This document shows positions 26,789 to 34,753 of a stretch of DNA of 64,000 bases, piece by piece (position 1 is the first letter of the stretch; the number at the start of each line of letters is the position of its first letter). The stretch comes from Micromonospora sp. MA102 (GTDB lineage Bacteria > Actinomycetota > Actinomycetes > Mycobacteriales > Micromonosporaceae), in contig NZ_JAMWEG010000024.1 of NCBI RefSeq assembly GCF_025460765.1, positions 1 to 64,000 of the forward strand, in the 5' to 3' direction. The notes under the pieces are model-generated. The model was not told the origin of the DNA and made no database searches. It worked only from the letters and a program-made list of their open reading frames with translations. The position numbers and the translations under genes are program-made.

Positions 26789-27960
26789 GCCCGACGCCCC
26801 TCGAACTCGACCTCGACTACCTGCGCCAGGTGCTGGTGGAGCTGCTGGAGATCCCCAGCCCGTCGGGGCGCACCGACCACGTGCAGCAGTACGTGGGCGA
26901 GCGGCTCTCGGCACTCGGGATCGGCTCGACCCTGACGCGGCGCGGTGCGCTGAGCGCGTCCCTGCCCGGGCCGCGGTCGACCGGCGCCGACCGGGCGATC
27001 GTGGTGCACACCGACACCATCGGCGGCATGGTGAAGCGGCTGAAGGAGAACGGCCGGCTGGAGGTCAACCCGATCGGCACGCACAGCGCCCGCTTCGCCG
27101 AGGGCGCCCACGTGCGGATCTTCACCGACGACCTGGACCGGGTGATCACCGGCCAGGTGCTGCCGCTCAAGGCCAGCGGGCACCGCTACAACGACGGCGT
27201 CGACCTCCAGGGCGTCGGCTGGGAACTCGTCGAGGTCCGGGTCGACGAGCCGGTCACCGACGAGGCCGGGCTCCGGGCGCTCGGCGTCGACGCCGGGGAC
27301 TTCGTCGCCCTGCTCGCCAACCCGACGATCACCCCGAGCGGGTACGTCAAGTCCCGGCACCTGGACGACAAGGCCGGGGTGGCCGCCGTGCTGACCGCGT
27401 TCAAGGCGATGGTCGACGCGGGCGTCACCCCGGCGGTCACCGCGCACCTGCTGGTCACGGTCACCGAGGAGATCGGGCACGGGGCCAGCCACGGCCTCGA
27501 CCCCGACGTCGCGGAGATCGTCTCGGTGGACGCCGCGGTGGTCGCGCCCGGCCAGCAGTCCCGGGAGGACGCCGCCACCCTGGCCATGGGCGACGGGGTG
27601 GGCCCGTTCGACTACCACCTCACCCGGCACCTCGCCGCGATCGCCCGGGAGCACGGCGTCCACCTGGTCCGGGACGTCTTCGACTACTACCGGTCGGACG
27701 TGGCGGCGGCGGTCGAGGCGGGCGCGCACGCCCGGGTGGCGCTGCTCGGCTTCGGCGTGGACGCCACCCACGGGCACGAGCGCACCCACCTGGACGGGCT
27801 GCGGCACCTCGCCCAACTGCTCTGCCTCTACCTCCAGAAGCCGCTGGTCTTCCCCGAGTGGGACGCCGAGCCCGAGGGCGACCTGGCCGACTTCCCGTCG
27901 CTGGCCGTCCAGCCCGCCTCCGAGGAGGGCCCCCGCGAGGGCCCGATCGGCGTGGGGTGA
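26785..27960 (+). CDS. M42-family peptidase of the NAGGN cluster
   Basis: A 391-residue co-catalytic metallopeptidase. Likely metal ligands are in VHTDTIGG (His), HLDDKAGVAA (Asp), VTEEIGHGA (the catalytic and binding Glu pair), EIVSVDAAV (Asp) and GHERTH near the C-terminus. This is the third member of the conserved trio with the amidotransferase and the acetyl/ligase protein. A role in trimming or recycling the dipeptide osmolyte is inferred, not proven. ATG 26785 overlaps the upstream stop (ATGA). Confidence 0.9.
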   Translation: MSPTPLELDLDYLRQVLVELLEIPSPSGRTDHVQQYVGERLSALGIGSTLTRRGALSASLPGPRSTGADRAIVVHTDTIGGMVKRLKENGRLEVNPIGTHSARFAEGAHVRIFTDDLDRVITGQVLPLKASGHRYNDGVDLQGVGWELVEVRVDEPVTDEAGLRALGVDAGDFVALLANPTITPSGYVKSRHLDDKAGVAAVLTAFKAMVDAGVTPAVTAHLLVTVTEEIGHGASHGLDPDVAEIVSVDAAVVAPGQQSREDAATLAMGDGVGPFDYHLTRHLAAIAREHGVHLVRDVFDYYRSDVAAAVEAGAHARVALLGFGVDATHGHERTHLDGLRHLAQLLCLYLQKPLVFPEWDAEPEGDLADFPSLAVQPASEEGPREGPIGVG

Positions 27961-28007
27961 TCGGGCGGGCGCTCCGGATTCCGGGTCGGGCCTGTGATCC
28001 AAATCCG

Positions 28008-28037
28008 TTGCCGAGCCCGATGGGAAGTCGATAGCGT
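28008..28037 (+). promoter_or_regulatory. Promoter for the structured leader upstream of RNase Z
   Basis: TTGCCG (28008-28013), an 18-base spacer and TAGCGT (28032-28037) make a plausible housekeeping actinobacterial promoter. The expected start near 28043-28045 would leave a short lead-in before the strong ribosome-binding sequence at 28048-28063. Confidence 0.5.
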
Positions 28038-28068
28038 GGCGGTACACGGGAAAGGAGGTGGTCCAGAC

Positions 28069-28107
28069 TTGTATAGCAATCGGACTCGTGAGGTGGCTGT
28101 CCGCTAG
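28069..28107 (+). CDS. Candidate 12-residue leader peptide with near-perfect Shine-Dalgarno sequence
   Basis: TTG 28069 opens a 12-codon frame (LYSNRTREVAVR, stop TAG 28105-28107). It is preceded by AAAGGAGGTGGTCC at 28051-28064, which differs at one position from the full complement of the 16S rRNA 3' end; GGAGG is ten bases from the TTG. The last codons lie inside the 5' arm of the long-range stem (28092-28101), so a ribosome translating the peptide would open that stem. A second frame, GTG 28058 to TGA 28126 (22 codons), overlaps it. Attenuation-like control is inferred. Confidence 0.45.
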   Translation: MYSNRTREVAVR

Positions 28108-28209
28108 CCGCTGTCCTCGACAGTGAAAACCCGTCCGCCGCGAGGCGGGCACCAGGCACCATCGTCGAGACCGTGTGGCAGCGGTGCGGCGAAACCACGA
28201 CAGCCACCC

Positions 28210-28271
28210 GACCCCCGGGGTGCCGGCCCAGTCCAGCCGGCCCGCGCGCGAGCGCGGAAGCCCCGGGGGTC
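28210..28271 (+). terminator. Eleven-base-pair stem before RNase Z, possible conditional terminator
   Basis: GACCCCCGGGG (28210-28220) and CCCCGGGGGTC (28261-28271) pair perfectly and enclose two small hairpins. GCTTCATGTC follows, with only a few T residues. It may end a short RNA or attenuate transcription into RNase Z, whose start is 28 bases further on. Confidence 0.45.
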
Positions 28272-28299
28272 GCTTCATGTCTGCGGCAGGAGGCAGCGC

Positions 28300-29229
28300 G
28301 TGTCGATGCGCGAGCTGGCGATCCTCGGTACGGCCAGCCAGGCGCCCACCCGCCAGCGCAACCACAACGGCTACCTGTTGCGCTGGGACGACGAGGTGTT
28401 CCTCTTCGACCCGGGCGAGGGCAGCCAGCGGCAGATGCTGCACACCGGGATCTCCGCCACCGACCTCACCCGGATCTGCGTCACCCACTTCCACGGCGAC
28501 CACTGCCTGGGCCTGCCCGGCATGATCCAGCGGCTCTCCCTGGACCGGGTCCCGCACCCGGTGGCCGTGCACTTCCCCGCCGGGGGCGCCGAATACTTCG
28601 CCCGGCTGCGCCACGCGACGAGCTTCTACGAGACCGCCGAGCTGGCCGTCGAGCCGATCGAGGCCGACGGGCAGCGGATCACGCTGGGCGTCGGCACGCT
28701 GGAGGCCCGCCGGCTGCGGCACCCCATCGAGACGTACGGTTACCGGCTCGTCGAGCCGGACGGCTGCCGGATCCTGCCGGAGAAGCTGTCCGCGTACGGC
28801 ATCGCCGGCCCGGCGGTCGGGCAGCTCCTCCGCGACGGCCACCTGGACGTGGACGGACGTCGCGTCACCCGGGACGAGGTGAGCGTGACCCGACCGGGGC
28901 AGCGGTTCGCCTTCGTCATGGACACCGGGCTCTGCGACGGCGTGTGGGCGCTGGCCGAGCACGCCGACCTACTGGTCATCGAGTCGACCTTCCTGGAGTC
29001 GGAGGCCGCCCTCGCCGCCGAGGTCGGCCACCTCACGGCCGGCCAGGCCGCCCGGGTGGCGGCCGAGTCGGGGGTACGCACGCTCGTGCTCACCCACTTC
29101 TCCCAGCGGTACGCGGACCCGCGCCGCTTCGCCGACGAGGCCCGCGGGCACTTCGCCGGGGAGCTGGTGGTCGCCGAGGACCTGATGACCGTGCCGGTGC
29201 CGCCCCGGCGGGTAGCCTCGGCCGGGTGA
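28300..29229 (+). CDS. rnz: Ribonuclease Z / MBL-fold metallo-hydrolase
   Basis: A 309-residue short-form RNase Z, an endonuclease that removes tRNA 3' trailers. The metal motif is THFHGDH (H63, H65, D67, H68), preceded by LFDPGEGSQRQ. Later ligands are in VMDTG and LVLTHFSQRY, and the PxKxxxYG-type region appears as LPEKLSAYGI. GTG 28300 has AGGAGG six bases upstream; ATG 28306 is a second possibility. It sits directly behind the structured leader and overlaps the following GNAT gene by four bases. Confidence 0.93.
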   Translation: MSMRELAILGTASQAPTRQRNHNGYLLRWDDEVFLFDPGEGSQRQMLHTGISATDLTRICVTHFHGDHCLGLPGMIQRLSLDRVPHPVAVHFPAGGAEYFARLRHATSFYETAELAVEPIEADGQRITLGVGTLEARRLRHPIETYGYRLVEPDGCRILPEKLSAYGIAGPAVGQLLRDGHLDVDGRRVTRDEVSVTRPGQRFAFVMDTGLCDGVWALAEHADLLVIESTFLESEAALAAEVGHLTAGQAARVAAESGVRTLVLTHFSQRYADPRRFADEARGHFAGELVVAEDLMTVPVPPRRVASAG

Positions 29230-29735
29230 CCGTCTCCCTACGCCCCGCCAGCGGGGCCGACCTCATGGCGGTCGGCGCCCTGCACCAGCGGTCCCGGGTC
29301 GCGGCGTACTCGTCGTTCCTGCCCGCGGAGGCACTGGCCGACCCGACCGCCGAGGCGATGGGCCGGTACTGGACCGAGCGGTTGACCTGGGAGGACGAGG
29401 ACCACCGGATGACCGTGGCCGAGCGGGACGGCCGGCTCGTCGGCTTCAGCTACCTGGGGCCGGACGACGAGGGCGACCCGGCCACCGGCCTGCTCAACGC
29501 CATCCACCTGGAGCCGGCCGAGCGGGGCCGGGGCACCGGGCGGGCGCTCATGGTGGACGCCCTCGACGCCATGCGGGCCCGGGGCTGGTCCCGTGCGGTG
29601 CTCTGGGTGCTCCAGGAGAACACGACCGCCCGCCGCTTCTACGAGCGCGGCGGCTGGACCGCCACCGGCGAGCAGCGCGACGACGTCATCGGCACCGCCC
29701 TCGTCCCGCAGCTCCGCTACGCCCGTTCGCTCTGA
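29226..29735 (+). CDS. GNAT family N-acetyltransferase
   Basis: A 169-residue acetyltransferase. The acetyl-CoA pyrophosphate loop is ERGRGTGRALM (about residues 100-110), with IHLEPAERG before it and ENTTARRFYERGGW at the usual C-terminal position. Substrate unknown. GTG 29226 overlaps the RNase Z stop (GTGA), but TAGCCT at 29213-29218 ends seven bases before it, so an internal leaderless promoter may also drive it. Confidence 0.9.
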   Translation: MTVSLRPASGADLMAVGALHQRSRVAAYSSFLPAEALADPTAEAMGRYWTERLTWEDEDHRMTVAERDGRLVGFSYLGPDDEGDPATGLLNAIHLEPAERGRGTGRALMVDALDAMRARGWSRAVLWVLQENTTARRFYERGGWTATGEQRDDVIGTALVPQLRYARSL

Positions 29736-29779
29736 GCGGATCGGGGCATGGTCGTCGATGCCGGCGCGTTGGCACCGGC

Positions 29780-30730
29780 ATGGACACCGAGGACACCGAG
29801 CGGGCGGAGGCCGCCGCGCTCGACGCGTACTCCCGGGTGGTGACCGGCGTGGCCGCCCGGGTGCTGCCCAGCGTGGCCGCCCTGTCGGTGCGGACCCCGC
29901 GCGGCGCCGGCGCCGGTTCCGCCGTGGTGATCGGCCCGGACGGCCTGCTGCTCACCAGCGCCCACGTGGTGCAGGGCGCCGGGGACGGTTCGGCCGCCTT
30001 CGGCGACGGCACCGAGACCGGGTTCCGGGTCGTCGGCGCCGACCCGCTCTCCGACCTGGCCGTGCTGCGGGCGGAACGGGCCCCCGTGCCGCCGGTGGAG
30101 CTGGGCGACGCCGACCGGCTGCGGATCGGGCAGCTGGTGGTCGCGGTCGGCAACCCGCTGGGGCTGGCCGGGTCGGTCACCGCCGGGGTGGTCTCCGGCC
30201 TGGGCCGGTCGCTGCCGGCCCGCGACGGGCGGGTCACCCGGCTCATCGAGGACGTCATCCAGACCGACGCGGCGCTGAACCCGGGCAACTCCGGGGGCGC
30301 GCTGGCCGACTCGGCCGGCCGGGTGGTCGGGGTCAACACCGCGGTCGCCGGGTACGGCCTCGGGCTGGCCGTGCCGATCAACGGCACCACCCGGCAGATC
30401 ATCGCGGACCTCACCACCGACGGCCGGGTCCGCCGGGCCTGGCTGGGTGTGGCCGGGGTGCCGGTGCCGCTGCCACCGGAGGTCACCGCCCGGACCGGGC
30501 AGCGGCGTGGGCTGCGGGTGGTCGAGGTGGTGCCGGGCAGCCCGGCCGGCACGGCCGGGCTCTACCTCGGCGACGTCATCGTGGCGGCCGGGGGCCGGCC
30601 CGTGCAGGACGGGCAGGGCCTGCAGCGGCTGATGCTCGGCCCGGCGATCGGCGCTCGCCTGCCGGTCACCGTGCTGCGCAAGGGCGCGTACGTCGACGTG
30701 GTGGCGGTCCCGACCGAGCTGAACCGCTGA
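29780..30730 (+). CDS. HtrA/DegP-like trypsin protease with PDZ domain, no membrane anchor
   Basis: A 316-residue S1C protease. The catalytic triad is H62 (LLTSAHVV), D92 (LSDLAVL) and S171 (NPGNSGGAL). A PDZ domain follows from about 225 (LRVVEVVPGSPAGTAGLYLGD). Unlike most HtrA proteins there is neither a signal peptide nor an N-terminal transmembrane helix; the start MDTEDTERAEAAALDAYSR is hydrophilic. It may therefore act in the cytosol, or the annotated start may miss an upstream segment, though no in-frame hydrophobic extension is visible. No clear Shine-Dalgarno site. Confidence 0.88.
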   Translation: MDTEDTERAEAAALDAYSRVVTGVAARVLPSVAALSVRTPRGAGAGSAVVIGPDGLLLTSAHVVQGAGDGSAAFGDGTETGFRVVGADPLSDLAVLRAERAPVPPVELGDADRLRIGQLVVAVGNPLGLAGSVTAGVVSGLGRSLPARDGRVTRLIEDVIQTDAALNPGNSGGALADSAGRVVGVNTAVAGYGLGLAVPINGTTRQIIADLTTDGRVRRAWLGVAGVPVPLPPEVTARTGQRRGLRVVEVVPGSPAGTAGLYLGDVIVAAGGRPVQDGQGLQRLMLGPAIGARLPVTVLRKGAYVDVVAVPTELNR

Positions 30731-30735
30731 CGCGA

Positions 30736-30767
30736 CGAGGGCCGCACCCGCCGGGGTGCGGCCCTCG
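30736..30767. terminator. Bidirectional terminator between HtrA-like gene and cbs
   Basis: CGAGGGCCGCACCC (30736-30749) pairs perfectly with GGGTGCGGCCCTCG (30754-30767), a 14-base-pair stem with a four-base loop. It sits between convergent stops at 30730 and 30779. Confidence 0.75.
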
Positions 30768-30778
30768 TGCCTGACGGG

Positions 30779-32149
30779 TCAGCGCGCGCCGAGGTGGGCG
30801 AGCAGGTCCTGCCGGGTCAGCACGCCCTTCGGCTTGCCGTCGACCAGCACCAGGGCGGCGTCGGCCTTCTCCAGCAGCCCGACGGCCTCGCTCACCGGCT
30901 GACCGCCACCGATCATGGGCAGCGGGTCGGCCATGTGCCGCTCGATCGTGTCGTGCAGGTGGGCCTGACCGGTGAAGAGCGCGTCGAGCAGGTCCTTCTC
31001 GGCGATCGAGCCGGCCACCTCGCCGGTCACCACGGGCGGCTCGGCCTTGAGCACCGGGAGCTGGGAGACGCCGTATTCCCGCATGTAGTCGATGGCGTCG
31101 CGGACCGTCTCGGTCGGGTGGACGTGCACCAGCTCGGGCAGGCCGCCCGGCTTGTTGGCGAGCGCCTCGGCCACGGTCGGCTCGGTGCCCGAGTTGTCGA
31201 GGAAGCCGTAGCGGGCCATCCAGCTGTCGTTGAAGATCTTCGACAGGTAGCCCTTGCCGCTGTCCGGCAGCAGCACCACGATCACGTCGTCCGGGCCGGC
31301 CTTGCGGGCCACCTCAAGGGCGGCCACCACGGCCATGCCGCAGGAGCCGCCGACCAGCAGCCCCTCCTCGCGGGCCAGCCGACGGGTCATCTCGAAGGAC
31401 TGCTTGTCCGACACCTCGACGATCTCGTCGGCCACGCCCCGGTCGTAGGTCTCCGGCCAGAAGTCCTCGCCGACGCCCTCGACCAGGTAGGGCCGGCCGG
31501 TGCCGCCGGAGTAGACCGAGCCCTCCGGGTCCGCGCCGACCACCCGGACCCGCCCCTCGGACGCCTCCTTCAGGTAGCGGCCGATGCCGGAGATGGTGCC
31601 GCCGGTGCCGACGCCCGCCACGAAGTGGGTGAGCCGCCCCTCGGTCTGCTGCCAGATCTCCGGCCCGGTGGTCTCGTAGTGCGAGCGCGGGTTGGCCGGG
31701 TTGCTGTACTGGTTGGGCTTCCAGGCGCCGGGGATCTCCCGGGTCAGCCGGTCGGAGACGTTGTAGTAGGAGCGCGGGTCCTCCGGCGCCACGGCCGTCG
31801 GGCAGACCACGACCTCGGCGCCGTACGCCCGCAGCACGTCCTGCTTGTCCTGGCTGACCTTGTCCGGGCAGACGAAGACGCACTTGTAGCCCTTGAGCTG
31901 GGCCACGAGGGCCAGCCCGACGCCGGTGTTGCCGCTGGTCGGCTCGACGATCGTGCCGCCCGGCTGGAGCAGGCCGGCCTTCTCGGCGTCCTCGACCATC
32001 CGCAGCGCGATCCGGTCCTTCACCGAACCGCCCGGGTTGACGTACTCCACCTTCGCCAGCACGGTCGCCTGGATGCCCTCGGTGACGTTGCGCAGGCGTA
32101 CCAGCGGGGTGTTGCCGATCAGCTCGACCACGTTGTCGTAGTAGTGCAC
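30779..32149 (-). CDS. cbs: Cystathionine beta-synthase
   Basis: A 456-residue PLP enzyme condensing homocysteine with serine. The PLP lysine is K44 (NPGGSVKDR), with the substrate loop TSGNTGVG and the phosphate loop VGTGGTISG. The region from about 335 to the end is a pair of CBS domains (REYGVSQLPVLK; LVDGKPKGVLTRQDLL), giving full Cbs architecture and not O-acetylserine sulfhydrylase. GTG 32149 is taken as start, with GAAGGG about nine bases upstream. Together with metB this supplies both directions of transsulfuration. An alternative name is a cysteine synthase with CBS domains. Confidence 0.9.
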   Translation of the reverse strand: MHYYDNVVELIGNTPLVRLRNVTEGIQATVLAKVEYVNPGGSVKDRIALRMVEDAEKAGLLQPGGTIVEPTSGNTGVGLALVAQLKGYKCVFVCPDKVSQDKQDVLRAYGAEVVVCPTAVAPEDPRSYYNVSDRLTREIPGAWKPNQYSNPANPRSHYETTGPEIWQQTEGRLTHFVAGVGTGGTISGIGRYLKEASEGRVRVVGADPEGSVYSGGTGRPYLVEGVGEDFWPETYDRGVADEIVEVSDKQSFEMTRRLAREEGLLVGGSCGMAVVAALEVARKAGPDDVIVVLLPDSGKGYLSKIFNDSWMARYGFLDNSGTEPTVAEALANKPGGLPELVHVHPTETVRDAIDYMREYGVSQLPVLKAEPPVVTGEVAGSIAEKDLLDALFTGQAHLHDTIERHMADPLPMIGGGQPVSEAVGLLEKADAALVLVDGKPKGVLTRQDLLAHLGAR

Positions 32150-32225
32150 CTCGTTGTGCCCTTCGTTGCGCCGCCGTCGTGGGGCGGCCGGAAAGTCGTC
32201 AGTTCGTCGCCCAGGGTACGTGCCG

Positions 32226-32582
32226 TCAGGGCGCCACATGCCCCGGGATGACGGACCTGCGACGCGCCTCCCACTCCAGGAAGCGGTCGGTCTCGGCGAG
32301 CACGCTGCCGGCCAGCCAGGCGACCATCATGGCGTCGTCGGCCAGCCCGAAGATCGCCAGCGGGATCTCCGGCAGCAGGTCGATCGGCGAGACGATGTAC
32401 GCCGTGGCCCCGGCCATCAGGGCCAGCCGGAGGCCGCCGTCGTACTCGCCCCGGGCGGTGGCCCGGATCATCCGGGGCAGCGCCGCCAGCCGGACGCCCA
32501 GTGACGGGCCACCCCGCGCTCCGGCCGCCAGCGCCCGCGCCAACGCGGTGAAGGCCGCGCTCCGTTTCAACGTCTTCCCCAT
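32226..32582 (-). CDS. YkvA/DUF1232 small membrane protein
   Basis: A 118-residue protein. The DUF1232 core is LALMAGATAYIVSPIDLLPEIPLAIFGLADDAMMVAWLAG, where the SPIDLLP(E/D) motif is diagnostic. One or two membrane-associated helices. Function unknown. ATG start with a GAGG-type site. It lies 76 bases upstream of cbs in the same orientation. Confidence 0.88.
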   Translation of the reverse strand: MGKTLKRSAAFTALARALAAGARGGPSLGVRLAALPRMIRATARGEYDGGLRLALMAGATAYIVSPIDLLPEIPLAIFGLADDAMMVAWLAGSVLAETDRFLEWEARRRSVIPGHVAP

Positions 32583-32722
32583 CTCCTCGCCCCTCTCCGC
32601 TCGACCAGGGTGCGGTCCCGGCGCAAGCCCGCCCCACCTCTACCGGTACCCGGAACGGTCGCGTCCCAGCCGTGACGATCACGGGGAGAGCGGGTGTCGT
32701 GGCGGCGCGATAATGTCAGTTC

Positions 32723-33769
32723 ATGGGGGACGCTGGTTCCGTCGCGCATGGCGGCTGGCAGCGCGCCCGGCAGATCGCCCGCGTGACGGCGATCGGCACG
32801 GGCGCCACGGTGGCGGCCACCGTCGTCACGGGCGGGGTGCTGCTCGGTCAGGCCCGCCAGGCCCGGCGCACCATTCCCATGGCCGAGGCGCCCCCGCCGC
32901 GCTGCGACGGCGTATACGGCGCGAAGCTTCCCGGCCCGCCGGTCACCATGGTGATCCTCGGCGACTCGTCGGCCGCCGGCTACGGCGTGCACCGCCGCCG
33001 CGAGACGCCGGGTGCGCTGCTCGCCACCGGGCTGTCCCGCCGGCTGCACCGCCCGGTCCGGCTGCACCGGTTCGCCGTGGTGGGCGCCCTGTCGGCGGGG
33101 CTGCGGCCGCAGGTCGAGTCGGCGCTGGAGGTCGAACCGGACATCGCCGTCGTCCTGGTCGGCGGCAACGACGTCACCAACCGCACCCCGCTCTCGGTGG
33201 CCGTGCGGTACCTGGTCGACGCGGTCCGCACGCTGCGGGCCGCCGGCTGCGAGGTGGTCGTCGGCACCTGCCCCGACCTGGGCGCGATCCGGCCGATCCA
33301 GCCGCCGCTGCGCTGGCTGGCCCGGCGCTGGAGCCGCCAGCTCGCCGCCGCCCAGACGATGGCGGTGGTCGAGGCGGGCGGCTGGACGGTCTCCCTCGGC
33401 GACCTGCTCGGCCCGCGGTTCGCCGCCGAGCCGACCCGGATGTTCGCCTGGGACCGGTTCCACCCGTCCGCGGAGGGGTACGCGGTCGCCGCGGCGGCGC
33501 TGCTGCCCACCGTGCTCTCCGCGTTGGGCGCCGGCCAGGAACGGCGGCCCTCCCTCGCCGGCGCGGAGGGCGTACGGTCGCTCCCGGAGGCGGCCCAGGA
33601 GGCGGCCCGGCACGCCGGCACCGAGGTCAGCGGCGCGCGGCTCCGGGGCCGCGAGCGCGGGCCCGGCGGGCGCTGGGCGCAGCTTCGGCGCCGGGCCTTC
33701 TTCGGCGTCGGCGCGGTGCCGCAGCCCGGCAGCGCCGCCGACTCTGCCCAGGTGGAGGGGCTGGCATGA
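32723..33769 (+). CDS. SGNH/GDSL hydrolase, first of a tandem pair
   Basis: A 348-residue protein. A hydrophobic segment (about 22-42) suggests membrane anchoring or export. The SGNH blocks are GDSSAAG (nucleophile S82), a Gly in block II, GGNDVTN (block III) and DRFHPSAEGY (block V Asp-His). An Arg/Gly-rich tail of about 80 residues follows the catalytic domain. Probably an esterase or lipase acting outside the membrane; substrate unknown. TAATGT (32711-32716) ends six bases before the ATG, so the mRNA is likely leaderless. The next gene is a paralogue. Confidence 0.88.
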   Translation: MGDAGSVAHGGWQRARQIARVTAIGTGATVAATVVTGGVLLGQARQARRTIPMAEAPPPRCDGVYGAKLPGPPVTMVILGDSSAAGYGVHRRRETPGALLATGLSRRLHRPVRLHRFAVVGALSAGLRPQVESALEVEPDIAVVLVGGNDVTNRTPLSVAVRYLVDAVRTLRAAGCEVVVGTCPDLGAIRPIQPPLRWLARRWSRQLAAAQTMAVVEAGGWTVSLGDLLGPRFAAEPTRMFAWDRFHPSAEGYAVAAAALLPTVLSALGAGQERRPSLAGAEGVRSLPEAAQEAARHAGTEVSGARLRGRERGPGGRWAQLRRRAFFGVGAVPQPGSAADSAQVEGLA

Positions 33770-33795
33770 GCGGGGCTACGGAGGCATCATCAGCA

Positions 33796-33810
33796 GGCAC
33801 AACGTGTGCC
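33796..33810. repeat. Palindrome between the two SGNH hydrolase genes
   Basis: GGCACA-ACG-TGTGCC is a perfect six-base inverted repeat with a three-base centre, in the 111-base gap between the paired hydrolase genes. It is operator-like in size; no regulator is identifiable. Confidence 0.3.
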
Positions 33811-33880
33811 ATGCTCATGTCGACGCCGTTCGCCACGAGCGGACCCGCCCGCGGGTCATGGGAGCTGGGGAGGTGTCGTC

Positions 33881-34681
33881 GTGACCGAGCGTAACGAGCT
33901 TGTGGTCCGGCTTGGTCGGGCTGCCGCGCTCTCCCTGCTCGCCGGCACGGTGGGCGGGGCGGTGGTCCTCGCCGGCCAGGCCATCGCCGCCCGGAGCCGG
34001 GAGTACGCCCAGCCCGAGCTGGGTCTCGCGCTGCGCGCCACGGTCGGCCGGGCGGACGCCCCGCCGCTGCGGCTGGTGCTGCTCGGCGACTCGTCGGCGC
34101 TCGGCGTCGGCGTCGAACACTTCGAGGAGACCATCGGCGGGCAGCTCGCCCAGTTGCTGAGCGAGGCACCCACCGGCCGGCGGGTGCACCTGTCCAGCGT
34201 CGGGGTGTCCGGCTCCCGCTCCACCGACCTGGCCACCCAGGTGGCCCGGGCGCTGCTCGGCGAGCGGCCCGACGTGGCGGTGATCCTGATCGGGGCGAAC
34301 GACGCCACCGGGCTGGCCCGCCCGGCCGACGCGGCCGCCTACCTCGGTTCGGCGGTGCGCCGGTTGCGCGAGGCGCACGTCGAGGTGGTCGTGGGCACCT
34401 GCCCCGACCTCGGTGCGGTCCGCGCGGTCGCGTCCCCGCTGCGGCAGGTGCTCGGCTGGGCGGGGCGGCGGGTGGCCCGCGCCCAGACGACCGCCGTGCT
34501 CGACGCCGGGGGCAGCGTCGTCGACCTGGGCACCGAGACGGGCCCGGTGTTCCGGGCGGACGCCGGCACCCTCTGCCACGACGGCTTCCACCCCTCCGCC
34601 GACGGCTACCGGGTGTGGGCGCACGCCCTGCTCCCGGCGGTCGAGGCGGCCGCCGCGGTCGCGTACCGGCACCACCACTGA
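33881..34681 (+). CDS. SGNH/GDSL hydrolase, second of a tandem pair
   Basis: A 266-residue paralogue of the preceding gene. An N-terminal hydrophobic helix (AAALSLLAGTVGGAVVLAG) probably anchors or exports it. Catalytic blocks are GDSSALG (S71), GANDATG and DGFHPSADGY, and both paralogues share VVGTCPDLGA(I/V)R. It lacks the basic tail of the first copy. GTG 33881 is preceded by GGGGAGG at seven bases; the earlier in-frame start at 33806 has none. Probably an extracytoplasmic esterase. Confidence 0.88.
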   Translation: MTERNELVVRLGRAAALSLLAGTVGGAVVLAGQAIAARSREYAQPELGLALRATVGRADAPPLRLVLLGDSSALGVGVEHFEETIGGQLAQLLSEAPTGRRVHLSSVGVSGSRSTDLATQVARALLGERPDVAVILIGANDATGLARPADAAAYLGSAVRRLREAHVEVVVGTCPDLGAVRAVASPLRQVLGWAGRRVARAQTTAVLDAGGSVVDLGTETGPVFRADAGTLCHDGFHPSADGYRVWAHALLPAVEAAAAVAYRHHH

Positions 34682-34753
34682 GCCCGGCGGGGTGACATTT
34701 CCCGCCCGCCGCGCGACTTCCGCCACAAGTTACCGGCGGGTTAACGTTGGTTC

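Larger units (their letters stand above)
28044..28275 (+). ncRNA. Highly structured leader or small RNA upstream of RNase Z
   Basis: The 339 bases between the M42 gene and RNase Z fold extensively on paper. GGTGGCTGTC (28092-28101) is perfectly complementary to GACAGCCACC (28199-28208), closing a domain. Inside it are CTGTC/GACAG (28111-28123), CCGCC-GCGA-GGCGG (28135-28148, GNRA tetraloop) and GCACC/GGTGC (28156-28187). A second domain is closed by an 11-base-pair stem, 28210-28220 with 28261-28271, enclosing CCGGC/GCCGG and CCGCGC-GCGA-GCGCGG (28242-28257). I recognise no known riboswitch class. It could be a cis-regulatory leader of RNase Z or an independent RNA ending at the last stem. 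Confidence 0.6.
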
